Of a stretch of DNA of 64,000 nt, positions 63,641 through 64,000 are shown piece after piece. Every line of letters begins with the position of its first letter. Within the stretch, counting starts at the first letter, position 1. The DNA is taken from positions 510-64,509 of the forward strand of contig NZ_BMGA01000007.1 in assembly GCF_014639535.1 (NCBI RefSeq), in the 5' to 3' direction. Position numbers and translations under genes: made by a program. The notes beneath the pieces were generated by a model. That model did not search any database, was not told the origin of the DNA, and worked only from the letters and a program-made list of their open reading frames with translations. Origin of the DNA: Flavobacterium palustre. GTDB taxonomy: Bacteria > Bacteroidota > Bacteroidia > Flavobacteriales > Flavobacteriaceae.

Positions 63641-64000
63641 TTATTTTTTAATTCTTTCGAAACGGTTATTCTCAAAACTCACCTTATAAGATGATTTAAA
63701 AAGCGTGGACGGAATGTAATAATCTGTTGAAATCACTTGTGCTCCCGATGCTTTTGCTTTTTCAAACTTAGTATAATCATTCGCTCTGGCTTCGGTTGTT
63801 CCATCGTCGGCGCGGGTGCGAACCATATAACCTTTGGCTACTAATTCTTTGATATATTTAAAATTTTTAATCGGGTCATTGATTACTCTAAAAGCAGCCT
63901 CAGGATTTCCTTCTTTGCTGTTTACAAACAATACCCTGTTTTTCAAACTGAAATATCCTTCAAGATAGCGATTAATTTTAGTTTGATTTTCATCCAAAAC
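63641..64000 (-). CDS. C-terminal part of a Ca2+-dependent phosphoinositide phospholipase C-like protein
   Basis: The frame is open to the right edge; only about 119 codons are visible and the start is outside the window. The segment NPEAAFRVINDPIKNFKYIK, then KGYMVRTRADDGTTEARAND and KASGAQVISTDYYIPS, matches the C-terminal end of PI-PLC-C1-type proteins such as the Ca2+-dependent enzyme of Streptomyces antibioticus, as I know it. The family cleaves the phosphodiester between inositol phosphate and a lipid. The stop lies 4 bp before the GH115 ATG, indicating one transcript. The catalytic His residues of this family lie in the missing part. Confidence 0.75.
   Translation of the reverse strand, partial: VLDENQTKINRYLEGYFSLKNRVLFVNSKEGNPEAAFRVINDPIKNFKYIKELVAKGYMVRTRADDGTTEARANDYTKFEKAKASGAQVISTDYYIPSTLFKSSYKVSFENNRFERIKK

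Noticed and set aside
18567-64000. Pectin region as a recently acquired mobile island
   Set aside because: No transposase, integrase or flanking direct repeat is seen, base composition looks uniform by eye, and promoters follow the host pattern.

Overview
The window looks like a Flavobacterium-type (Bacteroidota, Flavobacteriia) chromosome. It is AT-rich and has SusC/SusD genes, promoters with the Bacteroidota -7 box TAnnTTTG, lipoproteins with Cys-Ser-Lys-Asp-Asp-type surface-export signals, and typical small flavobacterial housekeeping clusters. Gene names come from reading the protein sequences; no database search was run.

Positions 1-18500 are mostly housekeeping. The left edge is cut inside a large secreted surface protein (minus strand) with near-identical 261-bp tandem repeats. 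After a long AT-rich gap come valS (-), a small DUF1573 protein (+), a retropepsin/PDZ protein (-), an aminotransferase (+), folE, cysS, yidD and lgt (+), two tRNA-Thr genes (-), and a minus-strand group of a small helical protein, manA, a Bcp peroxiredoxin, queD and idi. Exported msrB and msrA (+) and tRNA-Trp (+) follow.

Positions 18567-54320 form one pectin/homogalacturonan utilisation region. A minus-strand unit susC-susD-DUF4957-PL10-CE8-PL9 (31096-19682) is preceded by a FecR anti-sigma gene (-) and a divergent ECF sigma gene (+). A second unit holds GH43, a PL10-CE8 fusion, a CE12-type acetylesterase and GH28. A third holds GH28 and two tandem GH105 genes. A LacI regulator gene (+) sits between these and the cytoplasmic pathway kduI-kduD-uxaC-kdgK-eda-uxaB-uxaA (-). 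An MFS hexuronate transporter lies at the right. Together they bind and cut pectin outside the cell, take up oligosaccharides, split unsaturated and saturated galacturonides in the periplasm, import uronates, and carry both the Kdu and Uxa branches to 2-keto-3-deoxygluconate and then to pyruvate plus glyceraldehyde 3-phosphate.

The clearest new structure is regulatory. A 14-bp palindrome, TGTAATCGATTACA or a one-mismatch variant, occurs directly at the TAnnTTTG -7 box of the GH28-GH105 unit, kduI and the MFS gene, and just downstream of the -7 box of the ECF sigma gene. A diverged copy of the MFS promoter precedes kdgK. This predicts a LacI regulon that also gates the sigma/FecR/SusC trans-envelope circuit.

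Positions 54763-64000 hold a separate minus-strand unit: a Ca2+-dependent PI-PLC-like protein (cut by the right edge), a GH115 alpha-glucuronidase, a periplasmic metallophosphoesterase and a hybrid two-component regulator. The first three activities match the bonds of the glucuronyl-inositol-phosphate head group of plant sphingolipids (GIPCs), which would be an unusual substrate. This is inference only.
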